A DNA stretch of 64,000 bases from Desulfosarcina ovata subsp. ovata (GTDB taxonomy: Bacteria; Desulfobacterota; Desulfobacteria; Desulfobacterales; Desulfosarcinaceae). The DNA lies in contig NZ_AP021879.1 of NCBI RefSeq assembly GCF_009689005.1, positions 1,488,001 to 1,552,000 on the forward strand, written 5' to 3'. Below are positions 52,265 to 59,867 of the stretch, piece by piece. Below the pieces are notes generated by a model that saw only the letters and a program-made list of their open reading frames with translations, made no database searches and was not told the DNA's origin. Position 1 is the first letter of the stretch; each line of letters begins with the position of its first letter. Position numbers and translations under genes: made by a program.

Positions 52265-52999
52265 ATGGGCTACGGTTTTCTTGAGTGGAAAAACCCACCG
52301 CATTATACAGCCTTATCTGGTTATGAATGGATCGACGATTATCTCAATGCTGGCGAGATTCAAAAAGAGATTCTCTTCATGCGCGAGAAGAAGTCCGAGG
52401 TCCGAAAAGTCCAGGCATCGAAGCGGGATATGGTTGCACGTTTTAAGTCTTCATGGGAGGCTTACGAGCAGAAACGTATCGCCTACCTTGCAAAAATTCT
52501 GCGCGAGACGAATTCTGGGTCGCGCGATCCGTTCTCCCGATTACTTCACGTTACCAGCCGGAATCCGCAATGGGAGCGGGTTTGTACGAACGTGGCGTGG
52601 AGCGACGTCAAAGCCGCCATCGATCTTATCTTTGCCGAGCGGACCGGCGAGACGCTCACCGACGCCGAACGTGAGAAGAGAATCACCGAGCTTGACCAGC
52701 TCATCGATGAGCTTAAAGGGCAGTTAAAGGAATCGTCTCCCGCCGGTTATTTCAAGATTGTCCGTGGAGAAATTGCCGAAGACTACCGGCAGACGTTCAT
52801 CACTCATTGGCGGCACGTCCAGGGACAGTGCAACGCGCCTTGCGGTCCGCATGGTGTTGCGATTTCAAAATCCCCACCGGAAGAACAAGACGCCTATTCC
52901 CGATTGGGCATTTCCAGCGCAATTTCGAAAAACATCGGTGCCAAAAGCCCGCTGCCTGAGTCCCAGTTCGAAGAAATACCCCGGACATGGGGCATGTGA
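52265..52999 (+). CDS. Unrecognised helical protein, last gene of the element
   Basis: A 244-residue protein with a coiled-coil-like middle (EIQKEILFMREKKSEVRKVQ, about 32-51) and a second helical stretch (TDAEREKRITELDQLIDELKGQLKE). GAGGAG precedes the ATG, three bases after the previous stop. No family recognised. Its place at the end of the phage-like operon suggests interference or head-related function at most. Confidence 0.55.
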   Translation: MGYGFLEWKNPPHYTALSGYEWIDDYLNAGEIQKEILFMREKKSEVRKVQASKRDMVARFKSSWEAYEQKRIAYLAKILRETNSGSRDPFSRLLHVTSRNPQWERVCTNVAWSDVKAAIDLIFAERTGETLTDAEREKRITELDQLIDELKGQLKESSPAGYFKIVRGEIAEDYRQTFITHWRHVQGQCNAPCGPHGVAISKSPPEEQDAYSRLGISSAISKNIGAKSPLPESQFEEIPRTWGM

Positions 53000-53122
53000 A
53001 TTGGTTGTGCACTGACCGGCCTTAGCCACCGGTCCGGCCCGCGTTGATGCCGCATAATCAACGAAGTGACTAAATTTCACTCCTTTCAAGTGTCGCTCGC
53101 CCGCCAGGGCCAGACCTGGCAA

Positions 53123-53152
53123 AAGCCCCCCGGAACCACGGCCGGGGGGCTT
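53123..53152. terminator. Strong GC-rich hairpin closing the element's operon
   Basis: AAGCCCCCCGG pairs perfectly with CCGGGGGGCTT (11 bp, 8-base loop). It lies 123 bases after the last gene of the rightward operon. The T tract is short, so it may act in either direction. Confidence 0.7.
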
Positions 53153-53166
53153 ACCTATTTCTGCCC

Positions 53167-53337
53167 ATGCGAAATTACCTTTGCCGACATTATCATCGAT
53201 GTCTGACCGCGGCCGCCATGGACAACCTGGCCAAAACCAGCACCGGCATCAGCGCCGACACACTGGACCTGCGGGTTTTCGTTTCCGGTGACAAAACCTT
53301 TTGGCAGTGGTGGGTGGTGGGTGTGAAAAATGTGTGA
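53167..53337 (+). CDS. Possible small ORF
   Basis: A 56-codon frame (MRNYLCRHYHR...VVGVKNV) between the terminator and the right attachment site. No ribosome binding site or known motif; it may be chance. Confidence 0.2.
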   Translation: MRNYLCRHYHRCLTAAAMDNLAKTSTGISADTLDLRVFVSGDKTFWQWWVVGVKNV

Positions 53338-53348
53338 AATATCCCCAG

Positions 53349-53370
53349 GGGTGTGAAATAGGGTGTGAAT
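53349..53370 (+). repeat. 22-bp direct repeat, right copy (putative integrase arm site)
   Basis: Identical to 44479-44500 and preceded by two further GTGTGAAA units at 53321 and 53333. It lies 90 bases inside the right attachment site. Together these look like clustered arm-type binding sites for the element's integrase. Confidence 0.65.
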
Positions 53371-53392
53371 CGGTTTTTCCAACCATGGAAAC

Positions 53393-53430
53393 AAAAAAGC
53401 CACTTAGATAAACAGCGTTGTCTAAGTGGC
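53393..53430 (-). terminator. Terminator of the tRNA-Lys/tRNA-Glu transcript
   Basis: GCCACTTAGA pairs perfectly with TCTAAGTGGC (10 bp); on the minus strand the stem is followed by six T residues. It lies 33 bases beyond the tRNA-Glu CCA end. Confidence 0.8.
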
Positions 53431-53459
53431 CGAAAACAGGGAAATAAAATGTATGTAAA

Positions 53460-53512
53460 AAGTGGCGTCCCCAAGGGGATTCGAACCCCTGTCGCCGGCG
53501 TGAAAGGCCGGT
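53460..53512 (-). repeat. Attachment site inside the intact tRNA-Glu
   Basis: The 53 bases match 44303-44355 exactly. They cover the 3' half of tRNA-Glu, which remains whole after integration. Confidence 0.92.
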
Positions 53513-53540
53513 GTCCTGGGCCAGGCTAGACGATGGGGAC
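53463..53540 (-). tRNA. tRNA-Glu (anticodon TTC)
   Basis: A 78-nt cloverleaf including an encoded CCA. The acceptor GTCCCCA pairs with TGGGGAC; the anticodon loop CTTTCAC has TTC; the T-loop is TTCGAATC. Its 3' half is the integration target used by at least one element here. It is followed by the terminator at 53393 and preceded by tRNA-Lys, 16 bases away, in the same transcript. Confidence 0.97.
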
Positions 53541-53556
53541 GCAAACTTTATCTCTC

Positions 53557-53632
53557 TGGTGGGCCGTGTTGGGCTCGAACCAACGACTCTCTGCTTAAAA
53601 GGCAGATACTCTACCGACTGAGTTAACGGCCC
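53557..53632 (-). tRNA. tRNA-Lys (anticodon TTT)
   Basis: A 76-nt cloverleaf including encoded CCA. The acceptor GGGCCGT pairs with ACGGCCC; the anticodon loop CTTTTAA has TTT; the T-loop is TTCGAGC. It is transcribed first in the pair with tRNA-Glu. Confidence 0.97.
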
Positions 53633-53647
53633 GAAAGAGAAAAACCG

Positions 53648-53676
53648 TTTCTACACGTCAAACCTTTTTTTGTCAA
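53648..53676 (-). promoter_or_regulatory. Sigma-70 promoter of the tRNA operon
   Basis: On the minus strand TTGACA and TAGAAA are separated by exactly 17 bases, 15 bases ahead of tRNA-Lys. The -35 is perfect. Confidence 0.75.
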
Positions 53677-53724
53677 CACTAAAAACAATTGCGGTCCGGT
53701 TTTTTTAATTTCGTGCAAATGCCC

Positions 53725-55173
53725 CTATTTACGCCAGAATTCGGGAACCACCAGAATGATCAAGGTGTAGATTTCAAGGCGCCCCAGCAGCATGCACCAG
53801 GCAAGCAGCCATTTTCCCAGGCACGGAATCGCGGCAAAATTTTCCACCGGCCCCACCATGCCGAAACCCGGCCCGATGTTGCCAATGGTGGCAGCAACCG
53901 CACCCAGGGCGGTCACGAAATCGACCCCGATGCCGGCCAAAAGCACCGTGCTTAGGGCAAACAGGGCCATGTAAAGCGCCAGAAACCCTAGGACACTGCG
54001 GATCACATCCTCGGGAACGCCTTTGCCGCCGATCTTGATATGCGTCACCGCCCGGGGATGGATCATGGAAAAAAGCTCCTTGTAGCAATACTTGAAGCCA
54101 AGCATGATGCGCAGGCACTTCATGCCGCCACCGGTGGACCCCGCCGACGCCCCCACGAACATGCACAAGAAAATAATCACTTGGGACATGGCCGGCCACA
54201 GTTCGTAGTCGGCCGTGGCATATCCGGTGGTGGTAACGATGGAGACCACCTGGAACGCGGCGTAACGCAGGGCCTGCCCGACATTGTCATAGACCGTATG
54301 GTAGATATTGGCGGCCACCACCAGGGTCAGGACCAGGCACATGGCCAAGTAGAAGCGGCATTCCGAATCTTTCCAGAAGGCCAGTGGACGCCCCTTAAGC
54401 AGCTGATAGTGCAACGAGAAGTTGATCCCGGCCAGTAGCATGAACAGGGTGATCACCCCGTCGATATATACGCTGTCGAAATGGGCCACGGAGGCGTTCT
54501 TGGTGGAAAATCCGCCGGTGGGCATGGTGGTAAAGGCGTGGTTCAGGGCATCGAACAGGGTCATTCCGCCGACCATCAGGAGCACCACCTCGGCCACGCT
54601 GAACAGGGCATACACCTTCCAGAGGATCATGGCTGTATCGCGGATGCGCGGCTTGAGTTTGTCCGGCACCGGACTGGGCACCTCGGCCTTGTAAAGCTGC
54701 ATGCCGCCGACCCCCAGGAAGGGCAGGATGGCGATGGAAAGCACGATAATCCCCATGCCCCCCAGCCATTGGATAAAACTGCGCCAGAGCAGCAAGCCCG
54801 GGCTCTGGCCTTCGATGTCGGTCAGGATCGATGATCCGGTAGTGGTAAACCCGGAAACCGATTCAAAAAACGCATCCGTAAACGTGAAGGCCGAATCGGA
54901 AAAATAAAAGGGCAACGCACCGAACAGACCGATGGCCGTCCAGCCCACGGCCACGATGGCCATGCCTTCACGCTGACTCATGAACTCGGTCTTTTCATGC
55001 CTGAAAAGGGCCACCACGGCGCCGCCCACCAGCAGGGTAACCCCCATGGCCTTGAGCAGCGGCATCAGACTGCCGTCCATGGCAAACAGGGAAAAAACCA
55101 GGGGGACCAGCATGGTGGCACCGAAGAAGAGATTCAGCACGCCGACAGTTTTGATGATGTACCGCCAGCGCAT
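53725..55173 (-). CDS. trkH: TrkH/KtrB-type potassium uptake channel subunit
   Basis: A 482-residue membrane protein with four repeated membrane-pore-membrane units. Filter-like loops include FTTTGSSILTD, MPTGGFST, VSIVTTTGYATADYE and GASAGSTGGGMKCLR. It conducts K+ inward under control of TrkA. It starts directly at the end of trkA; the pair is an operon read leftwards with trkA first. Family length is normal. Confidence 0.95.
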   Translation of the reverse strand: MRWRYIIKTVGVLNLFFGATMLVPLVFSLFAMDGSLMPLLKAMGVTLLVGGAVVALFRHEKTEFMSQREGMAIVAVGWTAIGLFGALPFYFSDSAFTFTDAFFESVSGFTTTGSSILTDIEGQSPGLLLWRSFIQWLGGMGIIVLSIAILPFLGVGGMQLYKAEVPSPVPDKLKPRIRDTAMILWKVYALFSVAEVVLLMVGGMTLFDALNHAFTTMPTGGFSTKNASVAHFDSVYIDGVITLFMLLAGINFSLHYQLLKGRPLAFWKDSECRFYLAMCLVLTLVVAANIYHTVYDNVGQALRYAAFQVVSIVTTTGYATADYELWPAMSQVIIFLCMFVGASAGSTGGGMKCLRIMLGFKYCYKELFSMIHPRAVTHIKIGGKGVPEDVIRSVLGFLALYMALFALSTVLLAGIGVDFVTALGAVAATIGNIGPGFGMVGPVENFAAIPCLGKWLLAWCMLLGRLEIYTLIILVVPEFWRK

Positions 55174-56538
55174 TTAGAAATACTCCAGTTTGACGGCCAA
55201 AATCTTCTCCACGCCGGGAACGGACTGCCGGGTGGCGAAAATAATGATGCGGTCCTCCGGTTCGATGATACTGTCACCGGTGGGGATGATGATGGTATCT
55301 TTGCGGATGATCCCGGCCACCATGGACCCCTTGGGAAAGGCGATCCGCTTGAGCGGCTTGGCAACGATATCGGAGGTAGGCAGTGCCAGGGCTTCCATTA
55401 CCTCGCCCTCTTCCCCCTTGATGGAGATGGCCGAAAGCACCTTGCCGCGCCGGATGTGCTGTAAAATGGTATTGATGGCCGACAGGCGCGGGCTGACCAC
55501 CTGTTCGATACCGATGGTCGACATGAGCGGGAAGTAGCTGAACTTGTTGATCTGGGTAATGGTCTTTTTGGCCCCCAGCCGTTTGGCCAGCAGCGATGCC
55601 AGAATGTTGGTCTCTTCGTCACCGGTCAGGGTGACCACCAGATCGGCATCATGGATGTTCTCTTCCAACAGCAGGCTCTGATCCGATCCGTCACCGTGCA
55701 ACACCACGGCCCGGTCAAGCTGCTCGGCCAGGTAGTCGCAACGCGGGGCGCGGCGTTCGATGACCTTGACCGACAGGGAATCCTCTTCCAGCCGTCGGGC
55801 CAGGCGATATCCGATACGACCGCCACCGACGATCAATACACGCTTGACCGGGGTCACATGCTTGTCGAAAATGGAAAGATGCCGGGACAGCTTTTTCTCT
55901 TCGCTGATGAAATAGACCAGGTCGCCGCCGCGCAGATGGTTGTCGCCCTTGGGAATAATCAACCGGTCGTCGCGCACGATAGCGGCAATCAGGGGCCGGT
56001 CTTCCTGAATGACACTGGGCAGGTCGGCAAGCTGGACATCGGCCAGTCGTGATCCGGGATCCAGGTAGACGCCCACGAACTTGATCCGGCCATCGGCGAA
56101 TTCGCCCACATCTACGGCGCCGGGGACGCTCATCAGCCGCTGAATCGTTCGAACCACCTCGGTTTCGGGGTTGATTACGGTATCGATATGGGGTGCATTG
56201 GTTTTGAAGGCATCGTGGTAGCGGTCAAAATCGGCCCCCCTCAAGCGGGCCAGCTTCTTGGTGGTCGGCGAAAGCGTATCGGCCACGAGACAGGCCACCA
56301 AGTTGACCTCGTCGGAATCGGTCACCGCCAGCATGATTTCCGTCTCATGGATACCGGCCTCTTCAAGGACGGCGGGGCTGCTGCCCGAACCGATAATCGT
56401 CTGGACGTCAATGCTTTCGGAAAGCCGTTTGACGGCCTCCGAATTGGCATCGATCACCACCACATCCTTGTTTTCCATCGCCAGCCGGCTGGCAATATGA
56501 AACCCCACTTCACCGGCGCCAACAATAACAATTTTCAA
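55174..56538 (-). CDS. trkA: TrkA, NAD-binding regulator of potassium uptake
   Basis: A 454-residue cytoplasmic protein with two RCK units. Each begins with a Rossmann motif: KIVIVGAGEVGFHIASRL at the N-terminus and LIVGGGRIGYRLARRL near residue 233; each is followed by a TrkA-C domain. It binds NAD(H) and ATP and gates TrkH. The double-RCK length is the usual one. It lies adjacent to trkH with no gap. An AGGAGTGGC site precedes the ATG. Confidence 0.95.
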   Translation of the reverse strand: MKIVIVGAGEVGFHIASRLAMENKDVVVIDANSEAVKRLSESIDVQTIIGSGSSPAVLEEAGIHETEIMLAVTDSDEVNLVACLVADTLSPTTKKLARLRGADFDRYHDAFKTNAPHIDTVINPETEVVRTIQRLMSVPGAVDVGEFADGRIKFVGVYLDPGSRLADVQLADLPSVIQEDRPLIAAIVRDDRLIIPKGDNHLRGGDLVYFISEEKKLSRHLSIFDKHVTPVKRVLIVGGGRIGYRLARRLEEDSLSVKVIERRAPRCDYLAEQLDRAVVLHGDGSDQSLLLEENIHDADLVVTLTGDEETNILASLLAKRLGAKKTITQINKFSYFPLMSTIGIEQVVSPRLSAINTILQHIRRGKVLSAISIKGEEGEVMEALALPTSDIVAKPLKRIAFPKGSMVAGIIRKDTIIIPTGDSIIEPEDRIIIFATRQSVPGVEKILAVKLEYF

Positions 56539-56729
56539 GATGCCACTCCTTTAAACCGGGGCCAAGCATTCATCGTGACGCACCCATTCCGATTTTTTGC
56601 TGGTATGCCTTACACTACCACCGAAATCGTGTCAAACCAAGGGATACGAATGCTGACCGATGACCGGGCACCGCGCCCGGGGAAGGGTTTCGGGAGAAGG
56701 AGCACGGAGCTTTAATGGGAATGCCCCGA

Positions 56730-57470
56730 TCAGGGCAAAAATGCGGTTGCTGAAATCATCAGGGCCGCTCCCAGGGAGATGGTATCCAAACGGGAAAAGG
56801 TCAGATCGGGAAGGGTCCGGTAATCGCTGTAGCAACGCGCCTGCATGGCCGCGGCCAGTTCATCCGCTCCTAGGAAAACGCGCCGGAACAATGGGATCGT
56901 GGCGTGCATCAGGCGGGCCAACGGATTTTTACGCCGGTCGATGCATCGGGCGCGCTGGGCCTCGGCCATTTCAGCCGCCTGAAACAGGATCAGGGGCAAA
57001 AAGCGCACCACCAGCCCCACCATGGTGGCCGCCATGCGCGAATTGACTCCGGGCACCGGCGTCAGAAACCAGACCAGGGCCGCACGAATATGGGCAACTC
57101 GCGTGGTGGCCACCAGCAGGATTCCCATGACCACGACCAGGAAAAGGCGCCAGCAAACCATGCCGGCCTCGCCTATTGACCCCATGGAAACCACCGGTAT
57201 CCAGCTGCCGGAAAAACGGACCGCGCGAGCAATAAAAACAACCACCAGAAGATAAAGGAAGTAACGGGTTTCCGCGATCAGCCGCGAAATGGAGAGCCCG
57301 GCACCGCGGCCCAGCAGCCCCAGGGTAAGGGAGAGCAGCCCCAGGAAAACAATATTACCCTTGAGGCAAACACCCCCCAGCAGGATCAGCAGCATCTGCT
57401 TGGTCCGGGGATCTAAGCGGTGAAGCACTGATCGGCCAGGCGTGAAACCGAAGCTGGTCAGTTCACCCAT
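56730..57470 (-). CDS. ecfT: EcfT, energy-coupling factor transmembrane protein
   Basis: A 246-residue membrane protein with about five spans. The two coupling motifs are AQRARCIDRR (about 162-171) and AAAMQARCYSDYRT, the Ala-Arg-Gly/Cys patterns contacting the ATPase. It overlaps the ecfA stop by 13 bases. With BioY and EcfA it forms a biotin ECF transporter (BioN-like role). Intact. Confidence 0.88.
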   Translation of the reverse strand: MGELTSFGFTPGRSVLHRLDPRTKQMLLILLGGVCLKGNIVFLGLLSLTLGLLGRGAGLSISRLIAETRYFLYLLVVVFIARAVRFSGSWIPVVSMGSIGEAGMVCWRLFLVVVMGILLVATTRVAHIRAALVWFLTPVPGVNSRMAATMVGLVVRFLPLILFQAAEMAEAQRARCIDRRKNPLARLMHATIPLFRRVFLGADELAAAMQARCYSDYRTLPDLTFSRLDTISLGAALMISATAFLP

Positions 57471-58210
57471 GGACGGATACCTTTGCCCAGCTGCACGGAA
57501 CAGGGCGGACGGATGCCATGCCGGGCAATCCCGCCGATCACCGCTTCGGGGCGGCCGTCGTCAACCACCCTGCCCTCGGCCATGACCACCAACCGCCGGG
57601 CATGGGCGATGATCTTTTCCAGGTCGTGGGTGGTGATAATAATGGTGTGTCCGCGCCGATCCAGGTCGAGGATCTGTTCCAGCACCCTACTGGTGGCCGG
57701 ATAGTCCAGATTGGAAAAGGGCTCGTCCATGAGCAGCACCTGCGGCTCCATAGCCAAGACACCGGCAATGGCCAGGCGACGCTTCTGACCGCCGGAAAGA
57801 TGGTGAGGCCGTTTGTTCTCCAGCCCCACAAGATCGACGGCGGCCAGGGCCCGGTTCACCCGGCGGTCGATCTCCGGCCGGTCCAGGCCCAGGTTTTCCG
57901 GACCAAAGGCGGCGTCGTCGTATACTGTTTCGCCGACAATCTGACTGTCGGCATCCTGGAAAACCATGCCCACGGCTTTGCGGGCGGCCAGGGGATCTTT
58001 CTTCACCGAATGGCCGAACACCCGCACTGATCCATGCTGGGCCGTCAACAGGCCGTTGAGGTGGCGCAAAAGGGTTGTCTTTCCCGAGCCATTGGCGCCG
58101 GCGACCACGGTCAGTTCGCCCTGCTGGAAGGCCAGGCTGACGTCGTCCAGCGCCAGGGTCCCATCGGCAAAACGGTGAGTCAGGTGATCGGTCTGGATAA
58201 CGGTGGCCAT
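57458..58210 (-). CDS. ecfA: EcfA, ATPase of the biotin ECF transporter
   Basis: A 250-residue ABC ATPase with Walker A GANGSGKTTL (about 37-46), signature LSGGQKRRLAI, Walker B VLLMDEPFSNLD and switch His in IIITTHD. It pairs with EcfT and BioY (BioM-like). A single ATPase gene suggests a homodimer. It lies five bases after bioY. Confidence 0.92.
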   Translation of the reverse strand: MATVIQTDHLTHRFADGTLALDDVSLAFQQGELTVVAGANGSGKTTLLRHLNGLLTAQHGSVRVFGHSVKKDPLAARKAVGMVFQDADSQIVGETVYDDAAFGPENLGLDRPEIDRRVNRALAAVDLVGLENKRPHHLSGGQKRRLAIAGVLAMEPQVLLMDEPFSNLDYPATSRVLEQILDLDRRGHTIIITTHDLEKIIAHARRLVVMAEGRVVDDGRPEAVIGGIARHGIRPPCSVQLGKGIRPWVN

Positions 58211-58215
58211 CGATT

Positions 58216-58776
58216 TTATCCGGCGACCCGCACGGGATCGGTGGCCCCGTCGATAATCGGACGCAAGGATCGGGCAATGGGAATCGCGGCGGCAATTTTA
58301 AGGGCATCGCCGATCAGGAACGGCAGCATGCCCACGGCCGCCGCCTTGGACAGGCTCATGCCCGTAACCACCTTGAGCCAAGGCACCCCAAACGCGTAAA
58401 TGGCTACGGTGCCGGCCAGCATGGCCAACACATCCACCACCACCCGGCCGCGGCCTTTCTCGGCAATGATGCCGACCACGTAAGCGGCAGCGCCAAATCC
58501 AAAAAGGTATCCGCCGGTGGGACCGACAAATTTTCCGATACCACCGGTACCACCGGCAAAAACCGGTAAGCCCACAGCACCGGCCAGAAGGTAGACGCCG
58601 ATGCTGATCAGCCCCCAGCGGCCGCCCAGGAGCAGGCCGGCCAGCATGACAAACAGGTTCTGCAGAACAATCGGCACCGGCCCGATGGGAATGGCGATGT
58701 AGGCACCGGCCGCGGTCAAAGCGGCCATGAGCGAGGCGTAGATCATGCGTTTCAGCTGCAGGGCGGAGGATTCCAT
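58216..58776 (-). CDS. bioY: BioY, biotin-binding S component
   Basis: A 186-residue membrane protein with six hydrophobic helices and the BioY signature IPIGPVPIVLQNLFVMLAGLLLG (about 28-50) and FVGPTGGYLFGFGAAAYVVG. It captures biotin. It follows birA by 73 bases with no separate operator visible, so it is probably read from the BirA-controlled promoter upstream of birA. Confidence 0.93.
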   Translation of the reverse strand: MESSALQLKRMIYASLMAALTAAGAYIAIPIGPVPIVLQNLFVMLAGLLLGGRWGLISIGVYLLAGAVGLPVFAGGTGGIGKFVGPTGGYLFGFGAAAYVVGIIAEKGRGRVVVDVLAMLAGTVAIYAFGVPWLKVVTGMSLSKAAAVGMLPFLIGDALKIAAAIPIARSLRPIIDGATDPVRVAG

Positions 58777-58849
58777 AATTGGTGTTCTCCAGTTTGATAT
58801 GGTTTTCTAAATCCGATAAGCGGTCAACACGACAGGGGAAACAGGAACC

Positions 58850-59779
58850 TCAGCGATGGAAACAATCTCCGTAAATCACGGTCTGGCGGGTTCCGTCGTC
58901 CTGCTGCAGAATCAGCCCCCCCTGGGCGTCCAGATCCACAGCCGTTCCCTCGACCTTCTCCTTGAATGTAAACACACACACCCGTTGACCGAGGGTGGCA
59001 TTGCTCTCCCGCCACTGTCCGATGACCTTTTCGGCATCGAAAGCGGCGATGCGCGTTTCGAACCGCTCCAGAAAGGCCAGCAGGATCTCCCGGCGGGGGA
59101 CCGGCCGGCCGAGCAGGCCTTTCAGCGATATGGCGACGGCTTCTTCGGTCTCCGGGGCGTTGTTGACATTGAGGCCGATACCAATGGCCATATGGTCCAC
59201 ATGGTCCCCCTCGGTGTTCATTTGTGAGAGAATGCCGCAGATCTTTTGCTGGCCGACCAGGATGTCGTTGGGCCATTTGAGGCGCGCATCCACCTTGTGG
59301 ATCTCGCGCATTACGGCGGCCATGTCGATGGCTGCCGCCAGGTTGACCAGGCCCGCCTGCATAAGGGGCATGGCCGCTGGCTTGATAACGACGGTGAAAA
59401 AGAGGCCGCCGTCGGCCGAAAGCCAGGTACGCTGCATGCGCCCGCGGCCGTGGGTCTGGCGTTCGGCAACGGCAACGGTGAAGTCAGGGCACCCCTGGCG
59501 CGCCAAATTGACGGCTTCGTCCATGGTGGAGGTGGTTTCTGGGAAATAGTGAATCTGCGCCTGGCGCGCCCCGAACGCCCATGGCATCAGGCTGTCCGGA
59601 TCCGGGGGCAGCCGGTAACCGTTGGGTGTGGTCTCAATGGGCGTGCCCTGCCGGACCAGCCCCTGGATGTGTTTCCAGATCGATACCCGACTGATGCCCA
59701 GCCGGGCACTGAGGACCTCACCGGAAACCACATCGCCGCTCTCTTTTAAAATGGTGGTGATCTTCTCTTTGGGGGTCAT
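58850..59779 (-). CDS. birA: BirA, biotin-protein ligase and repressor
   Basis: A 309-residue bifunctional protein. An N-terminal winged helix (SGEVLSARLGISRVSIWKHI, about 19-38) binds the operator; the catalytic domain has GRGRMQRTW (biotinyl-AMP loop), LKWPNDILVG and a C-terminal SH3-like part. It attaches biotin to carboxylases and senses biotin. A matching operator lies immediately before the start codon, so it represses itself and the transporter genes below. Confidence 0.95.
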   Translation of the reverse strand: MTPKEKITTILKESGDVVSGEVLSARLGISRVSIWKHIQGLVRQGTPIETTPNGYRLPPDPDSLMPWAFGARQAQIHYFPETTSTMDEAVNLARQGCPDFTVAVAERQTHGRGRMQRTWLSADGGLFFTVVIKPAAMPLMQAGLVNLAAAIDMAAVMREIHKVDARLKWPNDILVGQQKICGILSQMNTEGDHVDHMAIGIGLNVNNAPETEEAVAISLKGLLGRPVPRREILLAFLERFETRIAAFDAEKVIGQWRESNATLGQRVCVFTFKEKVEGTAVDLDAQGGLILQQDDGTRQTVIYGDCFHR

Positions 59780-59782
59780 CTG

Positions 59783-59810
59783 GTTAACCTTTCGACAAAG
59801 ACTGGTTAAC
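59783..59810 (-). promoter_or_regulatory. BirA operator
   Basis: GTTAACC, fourteen bases, GGTTAAC: the exact palindrome and spacing of BirA sites (TTGTTAACC-N14/15-GGTTAACAA). It begins three bases upstream of the birA start codon and would block or overlap the promoter of birA-bioY-ecfA-ecfT when biotinyl-AMP is abundant. Confidence 0.85.
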
Positions 59811-59867
59811 CCGATTGGTCAACAGAAGTCAATAGAGCAATGGAGGGCAAACAGATTGTCTCTGCCC

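Larger units (their letters stand above)
44303..53512. mobile_element. 9.2-kb integrated element, phage-satellite-like
   Basis: Bounded by the 53-bp tRNA-Glu repeats. It holds integrase, two or three AlpA/Xis-type regulators, a Toprim/DUF3987 replication protein, a repeat protein, a SpoVG-like protein with an SSB-like tip, a nuclease, a terminase-like HTH peptide, two proteins with a phage-protease-like module and one unknown. Structural phage genes are absent. This size and content resemble phage satellites; mobilisation by a helper phage is inference. Confidence 0.75.
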
